A stretch of 64,000 nucleotides of DNA. It comes from Eucalyptus grandis (Eukaryota > Streptophyta > Magnoliopsida > Myrtales > Myrtaceae). The notes below the pieces were generated by a model, which saw nothing but the letters and a program-made list of their open reading frames with translations, was not told the DNA's origin and made no database searches. Below are positions 34,887 through 46,651 of the stretch, piece after piece. The stretch is from contig NC_052618.1 of assembly GCF_016545825.1 (NCBI RefSeq), positions 5,819,398 through 5,883,397 of the forward strand, given 5' to 3'. Each line of letters starts with the position of its first letter. Within the stretch, counting starts at the first letter, position 1. A program made the translations under genes and the position numbers.

Positions 34887-34901
34887 AATCAATTTTACAC
34901 C
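34887..34901. repeat. LINE target-site duplication, right
   Basis: Exact copy of 25276-25290, following the poly-A tail. Confidence 0.92.
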
Positions 34902-36159
34902 TAATAGTTAATTACCGCAGCAAATATAATATTTAAGTAGAGACTACACTTTGTCCATAATGAACGCTTCTGTTGAAAAAAAGAAACAAACAAATAATAA
35001 GCCCAATTTGGCTATTCTTTACTGTGGATGCTCGCTTTTCTTTAGCAAAACAATGATCGAGCTAGCTGTGATGAACGACATGGGATTGATGTGAAACCCA
35101 AAAAAAAAAAAAAGTTCAAGTAGCTCTACCTGTTGGCGTCAATTATCAGTAACAGAATCGGTTCTTAGGGGTTGGTTATCAATGGAGAGAGAACAGAGAT
35201 CGGGAGGGATCGATTGAGACAAATAGAGTCGAGGAAGATACACACTTGACTGAGAAGAAGAGATATATACACAGCCGGAGGAATTTCTTGTTTTGGTGAG
35301 CTCAAGCTTCCGACCAGTCAATCTCTAATATACACTCTCGGTTTTTTGGGGCTACTGAGAAAAGAAGAAGAAGATTATTTCTGGGATATGAACAGTCGCG
35401 AACCAATCACACAAAGCCAGAGCTATATTCTGATTGTCAACCATTTCTGACATCGCCGTCCCCACCATTGCCAATCGAAGCTCTACTTTCCTGGCTAGGT
35501 AATTTTCTCTCCTTCATACCCTGTTTTGCCCTGTTTTTGTTAATAATCCAAATTCCGAGCTTAATCGGTAGACTTGTGAGTAAAACAAAGCAAACCGAGA
35601 TTTTTTTTTTCATGATAAATCATGTCAAGTAAGATATCAATATGTCATGTTTAGGCTGAAAGTTGCACTAAATTCCAATCAGGAGCCTACATTCTAAACT
35701 GTACGTCACATGTTCGACTATTTGCTGGAAAGAAGTGATAAAGCCGGGTTCATCTAATCGATGTTTAGAGTTAGGTTCACTTATTGTTGAGCCACGTCTG
35801 ACACCGAGATTTCCTTCATTTTATGTTCGGATTTCCAGCGCCGTTTTGTCCATGAGGCAGAAGCATTAATCTTTTTCTTTTCTTTTATTTCCTGGCGAGG
35901 TCTTCAGATGAGGATTCATTATGTCAGCTCCTTATTCCCCTCTTTTTGTTATGTATGTGTGTAGTTTACATTTGCGCTGGCTGTTGATTGAGAAATGTCA
36001 CGAGATGACAAGTGGCGGTCGGCAATGATTCTTGACGGCCGGAATCAATGATCGGAATAATTGCCCGGTGGTCCAAAGAAATGTTGATGGCTGGAAGTTG
36101 TGACTGGAGAGGGAAGAAAACCAGCAAATTGCGACTCTAAAGGATTGTGATATTTTGAT
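34902..36159. other. Intergenic, upstream of the B3 relic array
   Basis: No coding call. 35130-35510 is less AT-rich and ends in CTGGCTAGGTAATTTTC, which could be a 5' untranslated exon and splice donor of the B3 gene. This is inference from position only. Confidence 0.35.
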
Positions 36160-36620
36160 TTCCGATTGCAAGTTGTGATTAAAGACCATCTCATCAAGCC
36201 ATTTAGACTTCTAATAAAGACTCTAGAAGTAGCAAATACTAGCATAAATGCACATCTTGTTTGCCTTTTCTCACATGATATGCTTAATCCCATTTTATAT
36301 CATTTATCGACAATACAAATGTATTCATGGGCAGAGCATTCCTTGAATTTATAAAGACTTACTGTCAAGAAAACCAGCAAATTGTGACTCTCAAGGACTC
36401 GGACACATTGTGGCAGGTGACCATTAGGACCATCAACGCTATGATGTAGCGAACTTTTGTGTTGGTTGGTTCGAGTTTGTTGATGAAACTTGTCTTGAGT
36501 GAAGGGGATGTCTGCATGTTTGAGCTCACTGATGGGGATGATGTTTAGGTTGAACTGGGATGAAACATTGGAAGTCACTTTAGGCCATATACTAGTTGAA
36601 AGCAATTTGTGCCACCATTA
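36160..36620 (+). pseudogene. B3-domain (REM-type) gene fragment, unit 1
   Basis: REM proteins are plant nuclear DNA-binding factors with tandem B3 domains. After a repeated lead-in (36160-36260), 36338-36435 encodes FLEFIKTYCQENQQIVTL and KDSDTLWQVTI, followed by a stop. The second half continues in changed frames with VGWFEFVDETCL (about 36465) and LSEGDVCMFELTDGDDV (about 36493). These are the standard B3 strands: the basic lead-in, the GW.EFV turn and the EGDVCxFEL strand. One frameshift and several stops show it is broken. Confidence 0.72.
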
Positions 36621-37434
36621 TGTTGTGATGAAACCGGATAAAAGTGCATTTATATTTGTAATCGTGCTCTTTTCTGAGCTAGTGATGATCTTAGCATTTC
36701 TAGGCCTGGCCACTCCCATACAATGGATGTTTGTGAAAGAGTCCTGCACACATTTTCTATTTTAGGCATCTCTTGAGCTTGTCACGTTTTTATCATTGCC
36801 TTTTTTTTTTTTTTTGGAAAGGATCTCTGGTTCAGCACTCGCCCTGGTTCCAGGTTACTAAACTTGGTTTTGTATTACAAAAGTATGTCAAAAGTGACGT
36901 ATTCTAGTTCTAGAAGGGATGGGGAAATTTATGCAGCATACCATCACTCATGGTCACCTGATAGTTTTCAAATATGGGAGAGACTCACTCTATACTCATG
37001 TAAATATATTTGACAAAAGTGCTTATATAGATACATTATCCCTCAAGCAGTGATGAAATTTAAAATCCAGAGAGTAAATTCCATCTTCATCTTGCCCCAT
37101 AGTCCATTGTTTTCCCAAATTGATTTGGTTATTCATTGGAATCACATGAGATGTTATTTTCCTTTAAGTGTTAATGGCTAAATGTGTAAATTTATGTTTT
37201 TAAAATTTCATTTTTTTAATTCATGGATTCATAAGATTACCAATCCTAAAATAAAAGATTGTATTTTTCTTTTATACTAATTAGGTGTAAAGAAAATCAC
37301 TATCATTCATAGACTAAGAGGATGTGGTGGAGAGGATCAGTGTTAGCAACTCTTGAAGTGTTACCATTGGAGTTCAAAAATAGTGTGCAATATCATAGAG
37401 TCTATGAGCATTGTGCTGTGACATTTTGACTACA

Positions 37435-38140
37435 AATTGCAGGTTGGGGTTGAACGCTTCTTTCACCCAGTGAAGACTGTTGAATGAAACTCCTGAAACC
37501 AGTAGATATAAGCATGTATTTACATTTTGTTTGCCTTCTCTTTATTGTTTGTTTGTATTCATTCTTTTCCTCATCATATGTTGGTTAGCAAAAATCAACA
37601 TGGGCAAGAGTGTTCCTTTTGAATTCATAAAGAGATACAATCAGAAAAACCAGCAAATTGTGACTTAGTTATCTAGACAATTCATGGCCGGTATCCAGCA
37701 AACATCTCTGGTGGTTGGCCCACGTTTATGAGAGAAGCTTGTCTGAACGAAGGTGCTGCCGCGTGTTTGAGCTCATTGATAGGGACAATTTTATGGTCAA
37801 AGTCTCCATCTAGATACTGCTAGTAAGAACCTCACTTAGGTTGATTGATATGAGCATCAGAAGCGTCATTTGAGGCCATATATTACTAAAGCAATTCATG
37901 TCTCCTTTAATCAACTCAGATGAATCAATTGAAGGTGCACTTACTTTTGGATTTGCGTCTCCTTTCTAACCTAGTTACAGTCTTATCAGAATTCTTCTTT
38001 TCTTTAGTGCAGGTTAAGAAAAATAGTCTAAATGTCCAAGAGCCCTCTTGAGCAGCTTTTTAATGGTTCCACGTGCCCGAGGCCTCTCACTGCCCTTGAT
38101 AAGCTAGAGAATTCAAATCGGAGGTATCCCTTATTCCAAA
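37435..38140 (+). pseudogene. B3-domain (REM-type) gene fragment, unit 2
   Basis: A second unit with the same lead-in. 37600-37665 reads GKSVPFEFIKRYNQKNQQIV and stops at a changed codon. The C-terminal half appears as EACLNEG and, in another frame, CRVFELIDRDNFMVKVSI near 37765-37812. At about 38083-38145 is RPLTALDKLENSNRRYPLFQ, matching the linker that precedes a second B3 domain in REM proteins. Frameshifts separate all blocks. Confidence 0.7.
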
Positions 38141-38631
38141 CGGTGACTAACTTGGTACTTTCTCTGGCTGCCTAGGCTAGGGAAGAAGAGGCGACACAAA
38201 ATGTCCAGCTTAAGTACTACAACAGGCCTAGGCTTGGGATTACTGAGCTCGCTACAACAGCACAGCAACACGAGTTGGATATTGCTCCCCTGCAACAACT
38301 GGCTCACGAGAGCTATTGCAAGCAGGTTCAAACTTATGATTGGAAATGAAGAAAATGTGGTCCGACTCTAGGCCTTAAAAATTAGTCCAACAACCTCAGT
38401 GGTATGAAAAGAAGAAAAGAAGATTTCCTTTTTGTCAGGGAAGAGAATATTACTTGCTTGATTTGTATATGTATCCATCTAGGACCCCTAGTGCAGCTTT
38501 TCATGTTTGTTCGATGCATATTGCAGTGTAAGATCGGTGACTCGGATATTCACCAGATTCATGCATGTCTCTATATTGATTGCATGTGCTTATTTAGTCT
38601 AAGAGCACATGATTGGGTATTTTGTTTTCAG

Positions 38632-39510
38632 ATTGCAAGTTGTGATTAAAGACTTTCTCATGAAGCCATTTAGACTGCTAATATAGACTGGGAACTAGCA
38701 AATACTAGCATAAATGTACATCTCGTTTGCCTTCTCTTTAGTTTGTGCTTGCATTCCTATGTCTTATCACATATCAGCAGGTCAAATGTCTTCATGGACA
38801 GAGCGTTCCTTGTGAATTCATAAAAACATACGGTCAAGAAAACCAGCAAGATTCTGAAGACCTCATGGACCTTGAAGATTCAGAAGGTTCTCGCCAGAAA
38901 CTAAGGGCTAAATTTGCATTTACCTTCTTATCAGCCTTCCAAGATGTTGAATTCCTTTTCAATTTGTGAGTTTCGTAGTACTTAAATAGCATGCTCACTG
39001 ATGTGACTTTTCAATTAAGTATGCTTGGAACCAAAAAGGACTAAGTTTCGAACATCAAAGAGTAAGAGAAATTCTGAATTGCTCCCCAAGATAATTTGGA
39101 GGTGTGACTTATCCTTTTATACTTTATGTACGTGCAGATGACATGATTCTCCTAGTCACTTTTCAAATTCTTAAGACTTCGATAGATGAGCTTTTGGTAC
39201 GTTGGTTGATGGCATTGACATGGGTGGCTTGATATGAAGAGCGTGTAAAATTCGGTTTCCACGTTTACAAATTGATTCGCAAATCATTCATTTTGTAGTA
39301 ACAAGAAAAAATTCACGTTTGGCCATGAGAATCCCCTTCTCCTTACTGCATGTGAGACCAAACAGCCTAGATGTAAAGTGAGCCCTTCTGGGCCGGTCAT
39401 CGTTATTTTACTCATCAGAGGCCTCTCACTGCCCTTGAAAAAGCTAGAGAATTTGAATTGAAGTGTCCATTTTTCAAAATGGTGATTTGGCAATATCTTG
39501 TTATGAAAGG
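38632..39510 (+). pseudogene. B3-domain (REM-type) gene fragment, unit 3
   Basis: Third unit. The lead-in at 38632-38720 is close to 36165-36260. 38803-38850 reads VPCEFIKTYGQENQQDSEDL, after which an acidic stretch replaces the normal B3 strand order. At about 39420-39500 is PLTALEKAREFELKCPFFK, the linker to a second B3 domain, in good frame. The rest of that domain is not visible. The three units start about 1.2-1.27 kb apart, indicating tandem duplication. Confidence 0.7.
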
Positions 39511-39899
39511 AAAAAAAGATGTACTTGCCTTATCTCCATTCATCGCCGGTATATCTCAAATATGAAATGACAAGACATGTTACTTTCGTTTAAGTGTCTG
39601 TGGCTAACCAACCATCCTAATGACCGAGTAATGGAACTTGATAAAATGGCAAGAACGGCAACCGTAATATAACCTTTATATCTACAGATGTCGATTTAAA
39701 TTATTGATGAGTGCATCTACGTCAAAAAATCTACTTCTCTAGTGGGGTCGTCAATTTGTCTTTTGACTACCTTTTTTAAAGTGGAAATCATGATGGCGCT
39801 TCTTGAAAACGTTCGGCCTGGAACGCAAAAGACTAAAATGTCATTTGAAGTAGCCACCGTTTAAATTGTCCTCCACACATATGCATACACTGAAACACT

Positions 39900-39950
39900 A
39901 ATAGAACTGACTTTTTTTTTTTGTTGGGTAAAAAAATAGAACTGACTTTT
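39900..39950 (-). mobile_element. Minimal retroposon insertion with 16-bp target duplication
   Basis: AATAGAACTGACTTTT occurs at 39900-39915 and 39935-39950. Between them is only a T-run and GTTGGGTAAAA, which read on the minus strand looks like the extreme 3' end of a LINE (TTTACCCAAC followed by poly-A). This is a heavily 5'-truncated insertion of about 19 bp. Confidence 0.6.
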
Positions 39951-40509
39951 ATTACCAAAAAAAAAAAAAAAAAAATTCCGCCTTTTCCATTTTCTCTCTC
40001 TTTCTCTTGTCTATTGTCTTCGATCTTTTCTCATTTAATGTAAACACTTCGATATTTGATCAGAGATTCTGATTTGAAGCTTCTCACCTACTCTTCCCAT
40101 TTAGAAAATCTGTCCGTATGAAATTTTTTATCTAAAAGCATCTTCGCCTTACGAAACAAACCAAAAAGAAAACTGATATGTTTAAAAGATTGGAGCATAA
40201 GTATGTTCCAAAATATCAAATTATATTTATGCTTTCATTCTGTAATTTTTCCAAAAGATCATATCCGAATCTCCAGTTCTCAGATTCTTTTTATTGAACT
40301 CTCATTACTCCGTAGAACCCCAAGTTCATATGTCAGCGAACTTAAAATTTTCTTTATTCAAACAGTAATAGACTATGGTTTTGAGACATTAAAATTTTTA
40401 TTTTTTTTTTATATATAATTGGATATTCTGCATTTATAATGCTAGAAAATTTGGGAGATGGTTGCATGAGCATTTCGCTAGCGTTTTTAATTTTATATGC
40501 TTCACTACG
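39951..40509. other. Intergenic, nothing recognised
   Basis: Includes an A-run near 39957-39975. ORF 40203-40418 has no domain and biased composition. Confidence 0.45.
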
Positions 40510-41755
40510 ACACCCGGACCCCTAGAGTGCCAAAAGTTGGTACAAAGAACACTTAAATGTCAAAAGTTACGAAAGTGACATTTAAGTGCCAAAATTTGAG
40601 CAAAATAGATCACTTACGTGCCAATTCGGCAAAATTCTGACCAAAATACTGACGTGACAATTTTCCAGCAAAGTAAGTGTAAAACGGCGTCATTTTGCAC
40701 GCGATGTGGCTAAACAATACAAAAACGACGTCATTTTAGTGTTGAAGTGGTAAAAAATTAATATAAAAATTAATTAAATTAAATTTAAAACTAAATTTAT
40801 TTAAAACATTTAAAAATACAAATACAAATATTAAAAAAATTAAAACAAAAAAATGGAGGTGGCTGAGGGTTGAGTCCTCCTTGCCGCCGCCAAGAAGGTC
40901 CGGCGACGGAGGGGGAGGTCCACCAGGACGCTAGGGCCCAGCAACCCCGATTGACCAACGACGAGGGCCCACGAGCTCTAGCCCTAACTGGGGGCAAGGG
41001 TCGTGGCCCTCGCCCAGACGGCGAGAGTTGGTGACCCTCACCCAATCGACCAAGGGCTACCGCCCGTTGGGGGACCTCCCAATGGGCAGGCGACCCTTGG
41101 CCGACCGGGCAAGGACCGCCAACCCTCGCCAAGATTCGGCGAGGGTCACGACCTACTAAATCTTGGCAAGGGTCGCAACCCGCCCAGATCTAGGATGAGG
41201 GCTCGCGAGCCTCACTCAAACCGACAAGGGTCGGTGACCCTCGCTCGATCGGGCCCAGGGCTACCGCTCGCAAGGGGGTTGCCTTAGCAAGCAGCAGCCC
41301 TTGGCCCGGCCGGGCGAGGGTTGCAGCCCTCGCAGCGCCAACCGGGTCGCCGACCTTCGGCCAAGGCTCGACAACCCCAGCCGACCCTCCCCCACCTTCC
41401 AGCAATGGCGGGAGGCAGCGGCAACAACAAGGGCTGAGCCCTTAGTCATCGGCTGCCTTCCTCCTCCAATTTAATTTAAATAGTTTTTATATTAAAATTC
41501 AAATGATACCAAAACGGCTTCGTTTTTGTGTGTGTTTTGCTAAATTAGCTTGTCGGAGAGCCACGTAAGCAAGAAAATTAATAAATAAAAAAATGCCACA
41601 TAGGATTTCCGGCGGAGTTCGTCAGATGTGGCACTCAAATGTCCCATTTTTCTTAAAAAGTAGCACTTAAGTGCCATTTTCGTAAGTTTTGACACTTAAG
41701 TGTCCCTTTGTGCTAACTTTTGGTACTTGAAGCGTTATTTTGCCACTGCATCTCT
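40510..41755. mobile_element. Mutator-like element with long TIRs and GC-rich core
   Basis: The left arm (40510-40750) and right arm (41500-41755) are inverted copies for about 200 bp. Shared landmarks are GTGCCAAAAGTTGGTACAAAG at the left and the mirrored CTTTTGGTAC at the right, plus AAACGGCGTCATTTT and its mirror. Long TIRs of this size suit Mutator-like elements. The core (40855-41450) is strongly GC-rich with repeated CGAGGGT/ACCCTCG blocks and overlapping ORFs on both strands that lack domains, so no transposase is called. A flanking 9-bp duplication could not be fixed, so the ends are approximate. Confidence 0.65.
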
Positions 41756-42720
41756 ATAGTCTTTTTATGAGAACAATAGTTGTTGCTAAAGAGAAGGACT
41801 GAAGCTCATTGTTTGATTCAACTTGTTAACTATGTAAAATACAATTTCTTGTTAGAGTAAAGAGAAATCAACAACTTACAAAATATGGTATCTATATTGA
41901 AAAAATAGTGGCCATCTAGGCTCCACCTAAGCTAATATTATGCATTCCTGATTAGATAGATTACTCATATAAGATAATATTCTGTTTGCCCCGTATACCT
42001 TTCTTTTGGTTGACCATTATTTGGTTCGGTTGATTGATTTTTGTTGATATTACGCCAATGAAAAGAACACGACCAAAATAACATGTTTTTAATTTTAATG
42101 ATATGAAAATCATTTACATTACTATAGATAAATTTACCAAGTACAAGTAACATTGTTAAGACGAATGTGCGATCTTATCAATAGGTTAGAAATCGATTGC
42201 CACGGTTTGCTTTAAATATTATTCAATGGCAAAAGATTGAATTTTACGTTTGCGTTGGTTGACAATAGAAGCACATCTTAAATATTAAAAAATAAAATCC
42301 TGAGAGTGCACTGATCGATCATAAAGCGGTCTTGCCTTTTCGGATGCTATAAGAAAATTAAATTCATATGTGCTACTTTGCTAGGGTGGTTCCCAAATTT
42401 ATCCTATATAACATTTCCTAAAGTGACCAAAAAGATAAAATGCTAAAATTCCCTTTCTAATTTAGTTATCTTCCCACATTCCACATTTTTAGCTTGCGGT
42501 TACTTTTCTTTTGTATGCTTTATTTTTCCGGTTCCTCCTAAGGTCTGTGTGTAGAAAGGGCTCTGAATTTGATTTTGCTCATCACTGTGGTTGTGGGTGT
42601 GAATTTTCTTTTGAGAAATTGTACCCTATGATGCAAAATTATGCACTAACTCGCAAACAAAATCAATGGGAGAATCTATCTCTATATAATTATATAGTAG
42701 TCCCTTTCCATTTTATTTTT
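41756..42720. other. Intergenic, nothing recognised
   Basis: AT-rich, no coding signal. A short open frame at 42511-42747 runs into the start of S2 copy B and has no domain. Confidence 0.45.
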
Positions 42721-44040
42721 TTTAAAAGGGGACAGAATACGTGCTAGAAGTCTTCTAGCCCAAAATTCTGAGCGGAAAATTCTCATTAATCTTTTGCTGG
42801 AAGTCTTCTAGAAAATGTATTTGGAATGTAAAGAGCACGTGCACGAGGCATGCATAGGGCATGCATGGATGGCGTTGATGACGAAAACGATGGAGATGGA
42901 GCCGGCAACGAAGACGATGGAGGCGGTGGTTGGTCTAGACGCGTCATCAATGATTCGCTGGTGAAGATAGCCAAGGGAAGTATTAAATTTTTAATAAATT
43001 TTCTAGAAAATACACACCATGTTAGGTAGTGACATGGCCCTTATAAACAGTCAAATATTTTCTACATTATTCACCTCTAATTCTTAAAAGCTTTGTAGAG
43101 ATTCATTACCTATTTTCTTGACAAATCAATCCTTTCCTCCAGCACTTATGGACAGAAACATTCATTAGGAATACATCCATGCTTCATGGCTAAAGGGCAA
43201 AAATATTCATTATGTGCTAGTCCTTATTCCTCGTACCAGTCCATGAAATATAGAAGTAACTCTACAATAAAGCTATTTGTTAGACTAGAAAGTCTATCAT
43301 AATTGTTAAGTCAGGTGTAACTCCCAATTATAGTTCCTAGACTAGAACTTTTAAAGAAATTAAACGTTTGCCATTCCAAATTAATAACTCGGTTTAGTGT
43401 AAACTCATGGCACAAAAATTTATAGTGACTCACAATTTTTGCTGAAGAAACCCATTTCAAAGATCAACAATTTTACACGTCCATCAATGGATAATGCCAC
43501 GATAGCAATTTTAAAAAGGATTCAGTTAATAATCCTAACTTACAATATCCAATTCAAATCTGATTTGGTATGTGAGCTCAAATTCAAAATATAATTTAAC
43601 ACTCATTTTGACCTTAATATTTTTTTTTTTTTGGTAAATGTAAGATTCATTCTGACCGTAATTTCCCCTTCTTCTTCTTTTTTTTTTCAAATGCTTCGGT
43701 TGGTCCGTAGCCCTTTTACTTCTAGCATTTATTTTCAAATTTTGCAGTTAGTCATAATCTATAAACCTAAGGATTTTATATATATTTAAAAAAAGAAATT
43801 AGGAAAAGCAACACGCAGAAAAGAAAACGGTACTTGAAAAGAGATTCACGTCTTCACGTCCTCAAATCTTTCTCTTCGGTAACCACCTCGCAACGCCGTG
43901 GCTCACGTACTCACGTACTTGAAATGGGCGACACCCACGTCAGGAGCCTGAGTAAAGACGAAAAAGAGGAACCGCCTTTAGGAGATCGTGGCTGAGAGCG
44001 AGGAGGGAGTCTAGGGTTTCCACGTGGAGATTGGGTATAT
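42721..44040 (+). repeat. Segmental duplication S2, copy B (partial)
   Basis: Corresponds to about 13110-14980 of copy A with internal gaps: about 0.1 kb is missing near 42980 and about 0.36 kb before 43378. It starts at AAAAGGGGACANAANACGTG and ends at GAGATTGGGTATATTGA, just before the CCCH exons. At the right edge it meets an unrelated hairpin (44046-44105). It resembles copy C near its right end, lacking the extra CCCTGCGAGGAGC that A and D have. Confidence 0.85.
43604..43662 (-). mobile_element. Minimal LINE 3'-end insertion in S2 copy B
   Basis: The sequence CATTNTGACCNTAAT occurs at 43604-43618 and 43648-43662, flanking a T-run and GGTAAATGTAAGATT. On the minus strand this reads as a LINE 3' end, CTTACATTTACC plus poly-A. 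Copies A (about 14403) and C have no insert at the same place, which shows it is an insertion of about 29 bp plus a 15-bp target duplication. Confidence 0.75.
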
Positions 44041-44045
44041 TGACT

Positions 44046-44105
44046 GAATCAAATCGCTTGTACATTTGTTATTCCTCCAAAACAAATGTACAAGCGATTC
44101 GATTC
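44046..44105. repeat. Perfect-type hairpin at the end of S2 copy B
   Basis: The left arm 44046-44070 and right arm 44081-44105 pair at 24 of 25 positions, with the loop ATTCCTCCAA (44071-44080). It sits 5 bp after the point where copy B departs from the other S2 copies. Confidence 0.9.
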
Positions 44106-46614
44106 AACCCTCGTCGAGTATCCAAAACAATATACTGAGAGAATGTTTCGAGGTAAAGAAGTCCCACATCACGTATCCGAGCATTATGTTTCCTTTGGGT
44201 ATTGCGATGCTCAAATTGGTACGGACAAGCGCTTTTCCTCTAGCCGACACTTACTGTCTAAGCTGAAGAAGATGGTGATGGGGGTATGAGTTGATGATAA
44301 CACTCGAGTCCATGAAATAGCGCAAAAACCTCAAGCTTTAACGGAAAGCTGCAACGACCGGGGATGGAACAAGAGGGCTCTTTCACGAGCATAAGAAAGG
44401 GGAACGATTGGCTTAAAGCCGAGAAACAAGAATGATAACTTTTCAATTATTATTATTTATTTTTTTCAAATTTATCTCTTCTTATTTAAAGCTTACCACA
44501 TTGCCGTTGTCGAAATGCCCACGATTAAAATGATTACAGGTAGGATGGCAGATAAAAAAAGGAAAAAAAAATTGAAAACGAAAGAATTGTACAAAAGAAA
44601 AAGAAGATGGGATTCAAGATTCTGTTAAGAAAATAACAGAAAGAGGAAAACCGATTAGCGTTTTCAACTTCAATTTGCTGAAAATTGTTAACTATAATCG
44701 ACGAGTCCCTCACCTTACTAGGTCTTCTCCAGGGTGGACTCGCGTGGCGCGAGCCCAACGCAGGATTTCTTGTAAAAAGCGACGACGGCCAATGGGGACC
44801 TTAATATTTTTTTTTTTTCCGCCAGACGCGAGTCCGACATCCTGACTTGGTTTAAAGAAGAGTGCATCTCCAGGTTGACCTAGAGAGTCTTGGAAATTTA
44901 TGGCTCAACTTCAACAGTCTTATCCTCTTCTCGTCTCAAGGGCGCATCTCCAAGTTGACCTTTCTTTTTGTTAGTTAAATCTCTCTCTCTCTCTATCTCT
45001 GGAGCGCACGCACGCATCTAGATAAAAGAAAGGACATTCATTGTGTCTGCACAGGCAATTGGACTCTTTCTATCATATTCACTCCTTATAATTGTAAAAG
45101 AAAAACACTGTAATTTGCATGAATTAATAGGGAAAAAAAGTTTGCTTAAAATCTAGTAATTTGAGTTGTGTAAAAAAATCATAGTACCAAAAAAAAAAAA
45201 AATAATAATACTAACAATAGCGTGTCAATGAATGGTCTCAGTGGACCTATTGAACCTTGACCCTATTACTAAAAATAATAATACGTATGCCCTAAAATAT
45301 GACAAAAGGCCAACAATTGCTCTTTAATTGACACATTTACTGTTTCACGTAAAAAATTATTTGACCTAAGGACTACACAATTCAAAGAAAACTTGTGGTC
45401 TCATACGTATTTGATTGACACAATTAGTATCTCCCGAATGTAAAATGCGATTAATGAATAACTCTCTCTCTCTCTCTCAAAATCTCTTTCCCCTCGTGGC
45501 GCTCTAGGTATCTAACTACTAAAAGCTTCATCCTCCATTACTAACATACTAGCTGCCATTATTGACACAACTGCACCCATTATTGCTCCATTAACATCAT
45601 TATTTTCCATCTACAAGCAAAAATAAGAATTTTCTGAGCCTATTATGACAGATGTTTTATCTTAAGGGTAAACCCAATAGCAAACGTTAAATAAATAAAT
45701 TGTTAAAAGGATTAAGAAGGCTAGTGCAGCAACATCAGCAATAACAAAATCAACTCTCGAAGGAACATGTAAACCAACCACTAACTTGCTTAGCAATAGA
45801 GGCACATTGATGGAATTTGCAAAATATGCTGCTCTACTTCCTGAGATATGTCAAGACATATCCATTGCGGGAAGATGAGATTAAAACACCAATCTTATGT
45901 CGCACAACTACTTAAATTTTAGTGCTATCAACAATGGACAAGTGACTACTCCAAGTGACCACATTCACATTATCGCAAGCAAAGAAACAATTTAATCAAG
46001 GATAAGCAATCTCAACAGGCATCAACTGCAAGAAAAAATAACTAAGATTTAACTCGATCCTTCAAGTATCTTTACAAATATCTTATATCATCTATCAATT
46101 TGACATGAGTCTCCCTGTTGCAATCTATATAAGACCGCCACAAATTTGGAGACAGTAGGGTTCAAATAACATAGCTGGACTAATCTGCTTGGGCATTTCA
46201 CCAAACACTTGATGTGCATTCGATTAAACGGCACAAGGAAACAACAAGATAGTGAGAACCGCAACCCAATCAATACGAGATCATCAAGATTGAATCGAAA
46301 GTTACTAATATAATCTCAAGCATGACCGATGTTCAGGCTAACAACAACACAGCTCTCGGTTTCTCTTCCACATGTGTAATGGAAGCATGTACTGAACTTC
46401 CACGCTCAATGAAAATGAAAGCTCCAAGGCTCCAAGTTGTCGAAGGTTTGAAGGAATCTATTGGTTCAATAAACTTGAGTCCATTGATGGAGCACACGGA
46501 TTTGAAGCTCAAGCACGCGAGAACATCGCGATTCGAGGAGCATTGGATGTGGCAAGGTAAGTGGTGGATTTTGGCGTTGATAAGCAGGGTAGAAGCTTCT
46601 GGAATACGCAGAGG

Positions 46615-46651
<37 letters not shown>

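Noticed and set aside
40797..41450. Overlapping ORFs on both strands in the GC-rich core of the Mutator-like element
   Set aside because: Open frames on both strands follow from composition and repeated CGAGGGT blocks; no conserved motif.
44106..44290. Two overlapping open frames after the hairpin
   Set aside because: The residues look gene-like in one frame but I recognise no family, and splice signals are lacking, so it is left as intergenic.
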